From assembly GCA_020636535.1 (NCBI GenBank), contig JACJXT010000012.1, positions 434,001-498,000 on the forward strand: a DNA stretch of 64,000 nt, written 5' to 3'. The translations under genes and the position numbers were made by a program. Position 1 is the stretch's first letter. Each line of letters starts with the position of its first letter. This document shows, one piece after another, positions 63,863-64,000 of the stretch. Origin of the DNA: Chitinophagales bacterium. Its GTDB lineage: Bacteria > Bacteroidota > Bacteroidia > Chitinophagales > JADIYW01. The notes below the pieces were generated by a model that was given only the letters and a program-made list of their open reading frames with translations, had not been told where the DNA came from and made no database searches.

Positions 63863-64000
63863 TTATTTATTATATATCGATTGAATGATGTCTTGATATG
63901 CTTCTTTAATTTTTTTCCTTTTTAACTTCATGGTAGCAGTCAATAAACCATTTTCTACTGTCCACGCTTCATTTAATAGTTTAAACTGTTTTATTTGTTC
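63863..64000 (-). CDS. Acyl-CoA synthetase, C-terminal end only (cut by window edge)
   Basis: The last 45 codons and TAA stop (63863-63865). The tail EQIKQFKLLNEAWTVENG and TATMKLKRKKIKEAYQDII align with the end of the neighbouring synthetase (EQIKKFKLLANEWTPQTEEL and TPTMKLKRKVI), so this is a tandem paralogue. The rest lies outside the window. Confidence 0.85.
   Translation of the reverse strand, partial: EQIKQFKLLNEAWTVENGLLTATMKLKRKKIKEAYQDIIQSIYNK

Overview
The window is about 64 kb of low-GC chromosome from a member of the Bacteroidota. The evidence is: C-terminal domains of the type IX secretion (gliding motility) kind on secreted proteins; many promoters with the Bacteroidota -7 element TAnnTTTG; very few Shine-Dalgarno sequences; LytTR regulation; a eukaryotic-like GSII glutamine synthetase; and an amidohydrolase typical of the futalosine menaquinone route. 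The PKD/gliding-type secreted protein and overall gene content would suit a Chitinophagales/Saprospirales-like lineage, but the order is inference. No ribosomal operon, insertion sequence, prophage or CRISPR array is visible. Most genes are core metabolism, with a few accessory islands.

Layout. 1-1031: start of carB, divergent from a secreted PKD-repeat protein. 3.7-6 kb: glutamine synthetase and a trans-sulfuration enzyme. 6-8.7 kb: leftward acpP-fabF-rnc-ybeY cluster. 8.8-11.8 kb: rightward IPExxxVDY-type protein, pyruvate kinase and M42 peptidase, then tRNA-Phe. 12-18 kb: a large unknown secreted protein and three polytopic membrane glycosyltransferase-like proteins. 18-22.5 kb: leftward metZ, Fic protein, DNA alkyl-repair methyltransferase, DinB-like, OsmC and 2OG-oxygenase genes. 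22.6-31 kb: small outer-membrane protein, a 127-bp tandem repeat array, a giant alpha-2-macroglobulin and a DUF3089 hydrolase. 31-39 kb: rlmN, ppk2, a Tat-exported GMC oxidoreductase, a PagL-like enzyme, a nonsense-disrupted outer-membrane gene and an acyl-CoA synthetase. 38.7-44 kb: two lipoprotein genes that share an almost identical 59-bp upstream sequence beside a LytTR response regulator/TPR-histidine kinase operon. 44-52 kb: hemN, L,D-transpeptidase, lamin-tail secreted protein, asd and a membrane protein. 52-54.4 kb: an island in which a hypothetical gene lies between two copies of the 3' end of a potassium-channel gene. 54.4-60 kb: futalosine-type deaminase, coaX, outer-membrane and TPR proteins. 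60-64 kb: PhyH-like oxygenase, a second Fic protein with a palindrome over its promoter, and two adjacent acyl-CoA synthetases, the last cut by the window edge.

The strongest candidate for an undescribed regulatory unit is the 38.7-43.9 kb region. A LytTR/TPR-kinase pair stands beside two lipoprotein genes (one a GH5 glycoside hydrolase). Each of these genes is preceded by the same 59-bp block, and each block holds a 13-bp direct repeat with a 21-bp period, the spacing expected for a LytTR dimer site. Second is the 84-bp exact duplication of a channel 3' end flanking a single unknown gene, which looks like an insertion that rebuilt its target. Third is the 28-bp perfect palindrome centred on the -33 element of a Fic gene. 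The rest is mostly ordinary Bacteroidota housekeeping.
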